DNA of 64,000 nucleotides from Ceratothoa steindachneri (lineage: Eukaryota > Arthropoda > Malacostraca > Isopoda > Cymothoidae), in contig OZ018330.1 of NCBI GenBank assembly GCA_963969495.1, forward strand, positions 50,833,973-50,897,972, in the 5' to 3' direction. Positions within the stretch are counted from its first letter, which is position 1. Each line of letters opens with the position of its first letter. This document shows positions 35,601-44,555 of this stretch, piece by piece. Made by a program: the position numbers and the translations under genes. The notes under the pieces were generated by a model. The model made no database searches. It was given only the letters and a program-made list of their open reading frames with translations, and was not told the DNA's origin.

Positions 35601-38600
35601 GTAGTGACCCCTGGCAAAAGTTTGGGATTGGAGGTCAATGCTGATGATGTGGAGGAGCTTGTGGAGGACCACAAAGAAGAACTAACCACAGAAAACCTTG
35701 TTCAGCTGAAGAATGAACAAAAAGGATATAGAGCAGGCAATGAAGAGTTCATCAGAGGATGAGGAAGAAAGGGAAAAGGTTTCAAGTACTGAGGTCCAAG
35801 AAATGTGCCACATGTGGGGTACACAACAGATGTTTATTGAAAAACATCATCTTGACCAAACTGTGAGCAATAGAGTGTGAATGACAATGTTATGTCTCAC
35901 TTTCTAAAACTTTTCCAGAACAGGAGACAAATCACACTGGATAGGTTTCTTGTGCAAAAAGAAACCAGTGAGAAACCTTGCAAGAGACCAAGACAAGAAG
36001 AAACCCAAGAGACAAGAACAGAAAAGAGAGAAAACACCAGAAATTGAGTTGCCCTCTGCTCTTATGGAGGGGGACTCGCCATCCAAGCAGTAGTCATCCT
36101 TCTCCCCTCTGCCACCCTCCACCTGTGCCAGCAACTACTATCATCCACGTAATTTGAAATGCATTTACATGTGTTGACCACATAAACCCATAAAAATGTA
36201 AACAATATGAGGCTTTTGGGGCCTGTAACAGATTTTTTTTCCCCCTACATTAATTTCAATGGGATAAATTTGCTTCCTGATTCAAACATTCTCAATTCGA
36301 ACAACTCAAAGGAGCCAATTAAGTTTGAATCACGAGGTAGGCAGGTGTAAGAAGAATTGGATGAGAATAGACTCAAAATAATAGAGAATAGGCCATGAAC
36401 TGTGTTGGTGTGCAAAGGGCTGGAAGTCCATGGGAGAGCTGGATTTGAGAGAGTGCTTGAGAAAGGGGAGTGACAGAGGGGTGATATATTGTGTGTTCAT
36501 GAAAGGGGTTTATAACAGCTCGGATATTTCTGCCCAAGTACTAGATGAGATACTACAACACATCATTATGAAGGACCAATTGTGAGCAAAGGAGGATGAG
36601 TAGTTGTATGTTTAATGAGACACAAAGAGAAAGAGGTGTAATGGAAAAAGTAGTTTGTAGCATTGATATGTGCAGACCCCACTTTTTGAAAAGGTAGTAA
36701 GGGGGGCGGGGATAACATTTCATAACTACAATCAAACATTTTTTTCTGCTCCCCTCATACTATGGGATAGGCGGTAGAGCTGTGACCTCACATGTTTGTT
36801 TATTTCTTTGTCTTTTTTTTTATAGGCCCCATCTGGCGACTACTTACAAGGGTATAAGGTATCATAATTATAGCCAAATGCTAGACTAGATAAAAAAAGA
36901 AAACAAAACAAAACAAGGAGGCAATGCACTTAGGTGATTAAATATTTAGGAACCAAGAGGGGTTTGGGTAGCAAATGACTGCAGAGAGGGATTATACAAT
37001 TTCCAAGGGCTGATGGCATCAGGTAATGGCAGAATATTTGCTCAGAGGAGGATTTATAAAAAAAAAATGGATATATAGTCTCAGTGGTTGATGAGTGGTA
37101 GTCATTCAAGGGAACCACTAATAGATTTGCTTAGGTAGAGGCAGCTTAAGTCAAGGAAGTTTCTGAATCTGAAAATGGAGGAAGTCAAAATGTGTGGAAG
37201 TGATATAGCTGCAGATCCTCTCAAAGGCAGAAGAATACTGCTTAACCAAGTGGAAATTGCCTCCAATTACACCAAAGTTAAGAGACATTGAGAGTGACAA
37301 GTTGTTGGATGGAGTCTAATTAGGGTCAACTTCCCACTGGTTGTCATATGCTGTAGATACCGATGGGTCAGATCTCAGATTAAACTGTAGTTCCCCACTG
37401 CGAATTTAAAGACATCTTAAAATGACTGTAGATGTGTGGCAAAACCCTGCCCATTCCTCTCCTCCTAAGGACAACAATTCTTCTCTTTGGCTTGTCTCAA
37501 CAGCAGTCTTAATACCAATCTTTTTTCCACCAGCAGGAAGAGGAGTAATAACCTGTCCTGCTAAAATCCCCAAGTGATGTTTTCACCCATTAATCTTCTG
37601 TTAACAACTTCACTGTGGCAAAAAAACTTCAATTGACTCATAGCACCAGTCATCTTTAAACATCACTTTCTGCCTATGGCAGGAGGAAATCAGCTAATAA
37701 AACTTCTTTTATCTGCAACTACCTTGCTTCACAGAGCTCTTGCTAGCTGAGTGAATATGGCGTTGGTCTACCATCACAAAACCAGGTGGACACACTGTGC
37801 TCAACCTTGTACTGGGGTGTGTAGATCTTGCACTTCTCATCACACATATAGCCAATTATAACACTGCTTTATTTCCTCTCTCGCCTCTGCAGTACAACAC
37901 ACATACACAACTCTCTGTTCCAAAGAATTGTGGTGATGGGTATCTACTATATCTACATACCTCTTACGCGGAACAAGTCCCTCTGCCCAGGGGCGACAAA
38001 GGTTCCCCTGAATGCTGTTTCGTGTCAAAAATATAATACTTCCTGACATCTCTCCCCAAACAGGAATAGCCCTTGGTCCACTCAGGCTCACCAGCAATTG
38101 TCATACTGACCTTTATATATATTTCATTATCTAGTCAGGATCTGGCGATCTGGCAGGTTGGCGAACTACTACTATCTCGCTTCACAAACTGCACTGGTTG
38201 CTCATTCAATACATGAAAACCTTTAAGGTCATTAATTTTTGCTTTAAATTAAAAGAAAAATCCACATTCAATCTTTCTTTCTGTTATGCATGTATATAGT
38301 TAATGAGTCTTGATTTTTTAAAAGAAATTTTGTATGCTACATGCATTTTGTAGTTGTTTGACATAGCTATATAGCTAAAAATCTCATGCATAAAATTTGT
38401 TTTAAAATTATATATTTATATAAAATATAATTAATCAATATAAGTGTTTGTTGTTATCCATTCATAATCTGGGCCTAATTTTGCTACAAAATTAGATGCC
38501 ATCAACACATATTTCACTTATTGCAATCAACTAGCATGGATTTATCAGCTCTTGCAAGAAAGCTTCAATAAAGCTAAACTTTTAAACAGGAAAATCATGG

Positions 38601-41600
38601 AAACAATAAGTTAGAACCTTTAACATACTATCCAAAAATATCAAACAAAATATCAAGAGCAATATTTTTTTTAAAATCCTCATTTATTTTCAATGAAAAT
38701 TGCACTGAATATTCTTTGAAATTTGCCTCTGATAGTATTCATGTTTATTTCATAGAACAGTGGCTACAAAAAATTTGTTTGTCATCTGTTATATTATATT
38801 ATATTGTGGGAGACTTTGATTTTGTCTTTCCCTGGCGATGGTGCTTTTTGTGGGTGGGTTTTGACGGATACGGATGACCTTTGATAGGCCCTTGTGGCTT
38901 TTGTCATCTGTGAAATTATGTTATGTTATGTATACCAAACTAGAGAACAAGTAAATATGCAACCATAAACAGAAAACGCAATTTTTTTTTTAAGCAAGCC
39001 CATCTGGCAACTGCCTTCAGGGGCATGTTGCTCTAATTCAAAATTTCAGCCTAGTTAGTGCTAAGTTACTTTAAAATCGCCACAAGCAGAAAAAAACAAC
39101 AAACAAACCAAAAAGAAAAAATCAATAAAAGCAAGAAGAAGGATGCATGCTCCAACATCAGGGGTGGGGGTGGGTGAGGCCCAACTTCCCCAGCTCACAA
39201 ACATGCAACCTACAAAGACCATCAAATAAAATGGAGGTCAGATAGTCAACATGGCTGTGTACATGCAGTCACGACCCCACTTGTACCATACCAGAACAGG
39301 TAATGTGCACGGAGATCACCCAAACTGAGATATCAACAAGAATGTACCAAACAGTCAGGGGTACAATGCAGTCATTGCAATAAAGTGTAGACATGTTCTC
39401 CATCAAATGGCAGTGCATCAGCGAGTTTGCCCAATTTGAAGAGGACAGAAAGGGACCTGAAGCCACAGCATCATTGGTGGGAAGGTCTCAGCTATATCCA
39501 TCTCATTTGCCAAGCAGCTGGAGAACTGCCCTGATTCTTGCTATGTAATCTGTGTGGCTAAGAGTCAAATGCTAGTTTGGTCACCCAGTCATCATAGACT
39601 CTTTAGCGAATTCATTGGCAGGCTTACTCCCAACAATTCTCACATATGCAGGAACCAAGCAGAAAATAATCTCTACATCTACTCAGCTCGCGGCAACAGT
39701 AGCATCACAGATACAGTGAACCAGAGGGTTTGGAGATTCCAATGCCCCAAGAGCACTTTGGGAGTCGCTAACGATTACAATCCAGTCTTTGAATGGGGTA
39801 AGTGAAGAAGCAGCACCAAGTAGATCCCCCTGATTTAAAACAGAGTGATATGGCATGGAATAGATCCAGCGTAACACAAAGTGTGGTGAAAAACAGGCGA
39901 ATGTAATTCTCCCGGTGCTGTAGAAGCATGTATGCCACCCCTCCAGGGTGGCATACAGGCAAATAGTGTAAGTGGCATCTACAAGTAGGCTCTCAATGGT
40001 TGACAGAGGACTTCAACTCATCGACATTGCTGTGACGGACCTTGCAGGATTTGCCATTGACATGCGCTCATACGCTGGTACTACAGTTTTTATATTTTTA
40101 GGTCTCCAGGGGGAAAGTCCTGCCAGAGATCACTCTTAGTGACCAAAATTTGGGTGCCCACATCTTAAGGGTCGGGCACCTCCGAGCTCAATATAATAAT
40201 GCGATCTTGTTGCAGTATTGAGGTTATTAAAGCCCTTTCCATCCTAACGGGACTCACAATAAATTCAATTAAGTTACTCCAAAACTTTTCGATCCCAGCC
40301 ACTCTTTACAAAAGGCAGTAATAATAATCTATATATATATATTTAACGGAGTGGCTTCTGGAAAGAAAAAAAAAACACATTTTAAACCAAAAATGAAATC
40401 CATTATATATTTATATAAAAAAAAACATCTCTCCATTCTTACAGAGGGAGGGAGAGGTCCGCTAGAAAGGGGGTGGGAGAATGGCCCTATAAAGACTCAC
40501 ATTCGCTCCACCACAAGGGGATCAAGGTAGGGCGACTGTGGAAGCCCAAAGTCCTTTGACCCTAACTACTCTTCACAGTCTTGGAAGTGTGGGCCAGAGC
40601 ACCGTCCTACTGAAAGATGTAATCTGCCTTTTTTGTGATTTTTCTCAACCAGGATAGGAGTTTTGTGGCCAAGATGTCCTTGTAATCAGCTGTGATGAGC
40701 CTGTAACTGACTGTGAAACACACTGGCAGCATCTTCTCACCATTTGAAGCTGAGCATCATCACAGAGGCAGAGTGCTTGGTTGTAGACACATAATGGACC
40801 TTGGTGATATCCTGGCTGAAGCTTACCAACGATTGTTCTGTTTTTTGATGACTGGATCAACCGTGAAGGTTTTTCATTATAAAAATTAGAATTGTGAAGG
40901 CAACAACAATGCTCCCAGCGTTGTTCTCTCATATAGTTGGTGAGCAGAGGCCTTTCCATGCACCTCAAGCTCTTGCCATCCTCTTCCTTGATGGCACTGA
41001 ACACAGTGGCCACTAAGATGTTGTTCTCCTTCGTGAGTGCAGTCACTTTGAGTTTCGGAGCACTTTTGAAGGCCTTTCTCACAGCCAAATGGTTGATATC
41101 TTGAAGTCTGCCTGAATGAGGTAGATTTTGAGGTCTTCCCCATTCTCGAGCCTCTATGCGACTCTGTGGACAGTCATCTGATTGACAGTGAGCCACTTGG
41201 TGATGTCAGACTTGTGACCCACACACAGAACAGTTCTTGATTCTTTTCACTTCCAAGACATTTTAATGACACATGCTGGAAAATTAGAACTTTAAGTTTG
41301 TTTGACCAAACTTTTTCTATCAGACGCGTAAACTTCTCAAAAGATTAAAAAAAAACAAGTGTAATAGAACTTTTGCAAAATAATGATAAATAATAACTAA
41401 TAATAAAAAGGTAAAGTAGCGCTGAGAGTGGATGGGAGGAAAGTGCACCAACAACTTTCCCAGGCACCATTAGAGAATTCAAATCAACATAGTGACATGG
41501 CTTCCTTAATTTGCACTCAGGCTGGGAGGATGTGCAGCTCTTCCAGGTACCAAGTATAACAGGCTACCCCTCTGTGGGCCAGAAAATATGCACAAGTCAT

Positions 41601-44042
41601 TTCATCACAAAAATGCTTTTTACATCTGAGAACTGCTTTATCATCTCTGTTGTGATGCACAGAGCATTGTCCTACATGAAAACAGACTCACATACTCTTG
41701 ATGTTTGGAGAGGAGATAAAATGTTCCCCCAAGCAAATTTCTGTATACTGGTATTTACTTTAATGTATAAATAGACAGCCACCATCACATGAAAACATGC
41801 TCCACAACATAATTCTGCAAACTTGAATTTAACTGTGATTTTATTCATGTGGAATTAAATCTTTCAATTGCATGACACCTTACATGCCTCCTACCATCTG
41901 ATCTGAGCAAATTTGCTTTCATTACTGAAAAATATCTTCATTAATGAACGTTACTTTCAGCAGTGAAGAGTAACCTAGCAGTTTTATTCTTTTTACTTGT
42001 ATTTTTTTTAACATGTGAGCATGCTATGAGTCTCACCTTTCTTAAGTGACATGAGACTGGAGAGCCGCTTTCAGGTTGAGTTTCTTGACAATGATGTGAA
42101 AAATGAGCGGCTCTCTCAAATTGGTCCTTCATCAATATCCATTGCATCATGCCATCTTCCATTGGAGTCATTTTTTGAGGGTGATCAATCTTATTCATCG
42201 ACTCACAGGACTCAATATCCTCATTAGGCTTTATGCACAAGATCACTTTTGTCTGATAATGCAAAAAAAAATATCAGACAGTCCTTCTTTCATTGGACAA
42301 CCTCTTTCTTGAAGGACTCATCAACTGCAAATTGTCTCATCATCTTGATAAATGAATAACACCATCAGTAGCATTCTACGTACATGTGGGACAGTGTTGT
42401 CATACATACCTTTTTGGGGGTAAAATGAAAGTTCTCTAGTTTTTTATGCATCTTTTCTTTAAATATACATTACTTTCCTCATAATTTTTTGGATGCCATT
42501 GATCTATGAAATGTGGATACTATCACAGGCACATCTATGGAATTTTCATGGAAATTAAAGAAGTATTAAAAAAAATGTAGATCATCTTATTTTGCGCTCT
42601 AGTTTTTGGACAGCACTGTATTTACCAATAAATGCTTAATACCACATCAGATACTAACTAGAATAAATGTTACAACATCCTCACAGCTCATCATACAAAA
42701 GTATTATATTACTACAAGATAATGAACATAGTACCTCCAAAACAGAAACCTACAAAGAACTGTTCTCTATCTCCCCCTATCCCCCACAACTCCATAGATG
42801 TCCAACATTCAAATTCCATATGAACAGCAAAACATTTATAAAGATACATCAATACAATCAAACTGACTGCAAAAGAACATGAAGACCACCTCCACCTTAA
42901 AATTCCAGCATTCATAGAGCAATCCAAGGAACCTATCCCAGCATATCTACAAGCAGTACATCTGCCCTACACTTGCATTCTCACAGCCACATACAATGGA
43001 CTACAAATAACCAAATACACTATACCTTACCACAGGAGCAGTTAATCATTAATCCATTAAAAAATTAACAGAAGTTAATGCTAAAGCATTGTTATAATTT
43101 ATTATTATAACACAAAAAAAGGAAAAAAAATTGCAAAAATTATAAAGGAAAAATAAAGAAGAAAACTTTAATGAAACAATATTAGTATTAGATTAATACT
43201 AATGTTGTTTCATTAAAATTTTCAGTTTTGGCAGGTTTCGAGGTGGTTTTAGAGCAAAAAAAAAGAAAAAAGTTTTTGGTATTGTTTTATAATGAAATAA
43301 GATTAACGTTTTAGCATTAACCTGTTATTTTTTTTTTTATAATGATTAACTATGCACACCTCTGGACTTAACCAACACTATTATATGCACTCACAGCCAC
43401 AATAAGAATGTGACAGCAAAATATTCACAACTGCGAAACACACACACAAATTACACAAAATATACACAGTGATGCATATCTGAGAATACACTAAACTAGT
43501 TAAGAGGCAAATTGGCATGTAGAGTAGTGGGTTTTCAGAAGAAATGGGAATGAGATGTAGTGGGAGATGGTTACTGTTTGGCCATGGTAGAAGTTTCAGA
43601 AATCCAATAAGACCTTCAATGAGACTAGTTGTGAAGAGTCTGTGACGAGTCTAGAGACCAGTTACTAAGTCAAACCATTAAATGATCCATAGGAACTATG
43701 GTGGAGACAGGAAGATTAAGCAATTGTTGCCCTTTGGAGGGTGATAGACATTGAGGTTACCTATAAGGGCAATGGGACTATATTTAATACATGTTCCAAA
43801 ACCACTAGTTATTATAATATATAGAAACTGCTATAAAGTCATCCAAAATTAAGCTCTAAGCCAGCAGTTAGCCATAGTCAATATTGGTAAACCCCCCCAT
43901 AATAAGAATCAGTGATTGAAATAAAAGCTATTTGTTTTTGTATATAAAGTGTGATATACTTACCTGTATTCAAAATTTTTGAGATTTCCATCAAAACTTG
44001 AAAGGTTTCTTTCGCAGAAATAACAGAATTTTCTGACGACAT
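29506..44042 (-). CDS. MZT1: MOZART1 (mitotic-spindle organizing protein 1), two coding exons
   Basis: The only host gene recognised. Joining 44042-43964 (79 nt) to 29645-29506 (140 nt) gives 219 nt, a 72-residue protein plus stop. MZT1 is a small helical protein that binds the N-terminal regions of gamma-tubulin complex proteins and helps recruit or activate gamma-TuRC at centrosomes and spindles. Exon 1 ends in [10 protein letters not shown] and a split Gly codon. Exon 2 continues [20 protein letters not shown] and [10 protein letters not shown]. The family signatures (ISRILNTGL, CVRLCEQGINPEAL) are reproduced in order across the splice. The junction is phase 1 (G|GA), with donor GTAAGT and acceptor TTTCTAG. 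Length is close to that of known family members (about 70-85). The 14.3 kb intron is filled with transposons. Identification is by family knowledge; no search was run. Confidence 0.9.
30111..30405 (+). other. Possible coding relic of unknown origin
   Basis: Open segments follow a good acceptor-like TTCCTTCTTCTTAATAG. One frame gives 34 codons to a TGA at 30215, beginning [18 protein letters not shown]. Another runs on, starting [20 protein letters not shown], to the A run at 30245 and then, after a shift, continues with [20 protein letters not shown] to a stop near 30399. I recognise neither product. It could be a retrotransposed or chance coding relic in the MZT1 intron. Confidence 0.2.
30980..31052 (-). 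repeat. tRNA-derived SINE head
   Basis: On the minus strand TAGTGGATGAGG (31033-31022) fits an A box and GGTTCAATCCC (30995-30985) a B box, with tRNA-like spacing. It lacks a full cloverleaf, so a SINE is likelier than a tRNA gene. Confidence 0.6.
31140..31640 (+). pseudogene. RTE-like LINE endonuclease remnant
   Basis: Plus-strand relic similar to the 'craniofacial development protein 2-like' type of LINE endonuclease. Near 31260-31400 there are NERFRNGLG and [10 protein letters not shown] stretches (position of the usual GDMN/GDFN). At 31426-31620 a frame contains MNTFFGSTF, then [20 protein letters not shown] and MGLSDYMIL, corresponding to the 'TFF...IDYILV...V...SDH' end of the domain. 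The final His of SDH is replaced. It is frameshifted and inside the MZT1 intron. Confidence 0.6.
32085..32145 (-). repeat. tRNA-like SINE fragment
   Basis: The minus strand has GGTTAAATCC (32100-32091) as a degenerate B box and CTATTGGATAAGG (A-box-like) at about 32132-32120. It is weaker than the 30980-31052 copy. Confidence 0.4.
32490..32575 (-). mobile_element. Short LINE-Z 3' end
   Basis: TTTTTT followed by AGTGCCTATCTGGCAAATGC matches the reversed LINE-Z poly(A) and 3' motif. Less than 100 bases are recognisable. Confidence 0.5.
32585..32960 (+). pseudogene. RTE-like LINE reverse transcriptase remnant
   Basis: The plus-strand frame starting at 32585 reads [20 protein letters not shown], then [19 protein letters not shown]. 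This matches the RTE-type 'LKNGKAAGxDxIxxEMLKxG...WI..LC..vW' block at the start of the RT palm. The following KGK...NYRSISL-type block is shifted to another frame near 32760-32810. It is collinear with, and about 1 kb downstream of, the endonuclease relic, so it is probably the same insertion. Confidence 0.6.
32961..33582. other. Intronic AT-rich spacer, no gene seen
   Basis: A plus-strand 60-codon ORF (33252-33434) has no recognisable domain. Homopolymer runs of A, C and T occur near 33125-33160. Confidence 0.4.
34017..35024. mobile_element. TTAA-flanked nested insertion (piggyBac-like?)
   Basis: TTAA at 34013-34016 and at 35025-35028 flank a segment starting GGGGAGCG and ending CGGTCCCC. 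Removing the segment plus one TTAA restores the Tigger frame DLIAKTP, so it is a true insertion with a TTAA duplication. The terminal match is short (GGGGAnCG). TTAA is the piggyBac signature, but no transposase is visible and 200 bases are unsequenced. Confidence 0.7.
34476..34675. other. Assembly gap (200 N)
   Basis: Run of 200 N. The round number suggests a scaffold placeholder, so the true length is unknown. Confidence 0.98.
36805..36925 (-). mobile_element. LINE-Z 3' end
   Basis: A T run at 36811-36821 is followed by GGCCCCATCTGGCGACTACT, the reversed LINE-Z 3' motif with its poly(A) tail. Recognisable similarity fades after about 120 bases. Confidence 0.6.
36926..38784. other. Intronic sequence, no gene recognised
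   Basis: The first part may be degraded LINE-Z. About 37440-38110 is more GC-balanced and could be a repeat, but I see no terminal repeats or coding motif. Confidence 0.35.
38785..38932 (+). mobile_element. Mini-CR1 unit, copy 1
   Basis: Non-coding unit of about 145 bp that begins TATATTGTGGGAGACTTTGA, contains GGTGATGGTGC-like sequence, and ends with the CR1-A/B 3' consensus GGCCCTTGTGGCTTTTGTCA and a (ATGTT)n tail. The same unit with the same start occurs at 51889 and 60803. Confidence 0.75.
38981..40090 (-). mobile_element. LINE-Z RNase H and 3' end with poly(A)
   Basis: The minus strand contains the RNase H motif [18 protein letters not shown] (39780-39725), then the C-terminal region, a 3' UTR ending GTTGCCAGATGGGC and a reversed poly(A) tail (T run 38982-38991). 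The reading frames are broken. It lies beside the LTR fragment at 40098-40515 in the MZT1 intron. Confidence 0.7.
40098..40515 (-). mobile_element. LTR fragment (same family as 3792 and 48709)
   Basis: The minus-strand start TGTGGTGGAGCGAATGTGAG and the following GGCCATTCTCCCACCCCC match the other LTR copies. The inner end near 40100 (GGGGGAAAGTCCTGCC) stops short of the other terminus. It interrupts a mariner-like transposase at its LPQSPYLDP region. Confidence 0.75.
40516..41265 (-). pseudogene. mariner/Tc1-like transposase pseudogene 1
   Basis: The minus strand begins near 41262 with MSWK and soon [15 protein letters not shown] sequence. MTVHRVA looks like a helix-turn-helix end. [17 protein letters not shown] (40950-40900) and [20 protein letters not shown] (40710-40640) follow. 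[23 protein letters not shown] near 40620-40580 corresponds to the 'FQQDGAPAHTAKTV' block with the second catalytic Asp. LPQSPYLDP matches 'WPPQSPDLNP'. An in-frame stop, frameshifts and the LTR insertion at 40515 inactivate it. Confidence 0.75.
41400..42618 (-). mobile_element. Tc1-like element with decayed transposase
   Basis: The right end reads (minus) CAGTGCTGTCCAAAAACTAG at 42618-42599, next to TA, a typical Tc1 terminus. Inside, the minus strand near 41950-41850 reads [11 protein letters not shown] and [15 protein letters not shown], matching the 'SDESKF...SDGRRYVRR' block. Near 41720-41640 a shifted frame resembles the 'QDNAPCH' block. The N-terminal region at 42264-41941 is more decayed. 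The left terminus was not located because mariner relic 1 adjoins. Confidence 0.65.
42621..43030. other. A+C-rich sequence, possibly LINE-AC relic
   Basis: G-poor, CCACA-rich composition like 1-2815, with an open frame at 42667-42882 that lacks recognisable motifs. Relatedness to LINE-AC is inferred from composition only. Confidence 0.3.
43031..43364. mobile_element. Fold-back MITE with internal palindrome
   Basis: The left end CACAGGAGCAGTTAATCATT and the reverse complement of the right end CAGAGGTGTGCATAGTTAAT (then CATT) match imperfectly over about 50 bases, including GTTAATGCTAAA. An internal 22-bp arm palindrome lies at 43169-43215 (one mismatch, 3-base loop). Flanks TACCTTAC and GACTTAAC match at 5 of 8 positions, a possible worn 8-bp duplication. 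Confidence 0.6.
43365..43963. other. MZT1 intron, 5' end, no feature seen
   Basis: AT-rich intronic sequence. It ends with the exon 1 donor. Confidence 0.5.
43964..44042 (-). other. MZT1: MZT1 coding exon 1
   Basis: The ATG at 44042-44040 opens 26 codons, including [15 protein letters not shown], and ends with one base of a Gly codon. The donor GTAAGTATAT follows at 43963. Upstream, TTTTGCTTTTCAG ends at 44067 and is a good 3' splice site, so the 5' UTR may itself be spliced. Confidence 0.88.
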
Positions 44043-44389
44043 AATGAATGAATTAAAAGACAAAAGCTGAAAAGCAAAACCATGAGTAATACCTAATGAA
44101 GAAAGATCAAGTACATGCCGTTCAAAGAATATTTTGTTATTGTCATTATAACAAAAAAGCTTTAATGATATCTTCATTGTTGACAGCAATTCTCAATTAA
44201 TCAAATAAATAATATTAAGTAAAAGAAGCTTTAATGCATTTTTTCCCCTCATTACTAGTACTATGTAAGACTGCAAGAAAGATAATACCTTCATCTCCTT
44301 TATTCAAACAACTATTCTATAGTTTCTACAGAAAACCTTGATTAAATGGCAAAAATTATGTGGCCACATAAAAACATATTTGGTCATCC

Positions 44390-44530
44390 CTCAGCGCAAA
44401 GAGTGTGACAGCGAGTACACTTCCCTGCAGGACACCTTCTTCTTGTTCCATTGGACCTGAGAGGGTCCCCCTCCTCCTATACGCAGAATCGACGATCTCG
44501 CAAAAATTCAGAAATAAAGATAAAGATTGG
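44390..44530 (-). pseudogene. LINE-Z RT fragment
   Basis: The minus strand reads FLNFCEIVDSAYRRRGTLSG, then PMEQEEGVLQGSVLAVTLFA. The second part is the RT 'PQGSVLS' block. It matches the RT interrupted by the LTR at 3792-5540 and shows the sequence before that interruption. Confidence 0.65.
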
Positions 44531-44555
44531 GTGTCCACTTGCCCCAATTGTGCCT

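Larger units (their letters stand above)
33769..36170 (+). pseudogene. Tigger transposase pseudogene
   Basis: The start reads [32 protein letters not shown] and [14 protein letters not shown] (33869-34015) are the helix-turn-helix DNA-binding region. After the nested insertion come [11 protein letters not shown] (near 35085), FHPTASF-like sequence, [10 protein letters not shown] (near 35265), [20 protein letters not shown] (35325-35380) and [10 protein letters not shown]. The sequence then jumps to [18 protein letters not shown]. The intervening part of the DDE catalytic core (about 120-150 residues in relatives) is therefore deleted. The acidic C-terminal region ([11 protein letters not shown]) follows. 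It also has multiple frameshifts. Confidence 0.85.
33585..36347 (+). mobile_element. Tigger/pogo-type DNA transposon with TA target duplication
   Basis: The left end is CAGTGGTACCTTGTGATTCA and the reverse complement of the right end is CACCTGCCTACCTCGTGATT, sharing TGATTCAAAC subterminally. TA dinucleotides flank both ends (33583-33584 and 36348-36349). It encodes a decayed plus-strand Tigger transposase and hosts a later TTAA-flanked insertion (34017-35024) that contains the assembly gap. It lies in the MZT1 intron. Confidence 0.85.

Noticed and set aside
43878..44189. 103-codon minus-strand ORF as a stand-alone gene
   Set aside because: Only the part from MSSENSV to the GTAAGT donor is MZT1-like. 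The residues before and after are 5' UTR/intron and intron translations.
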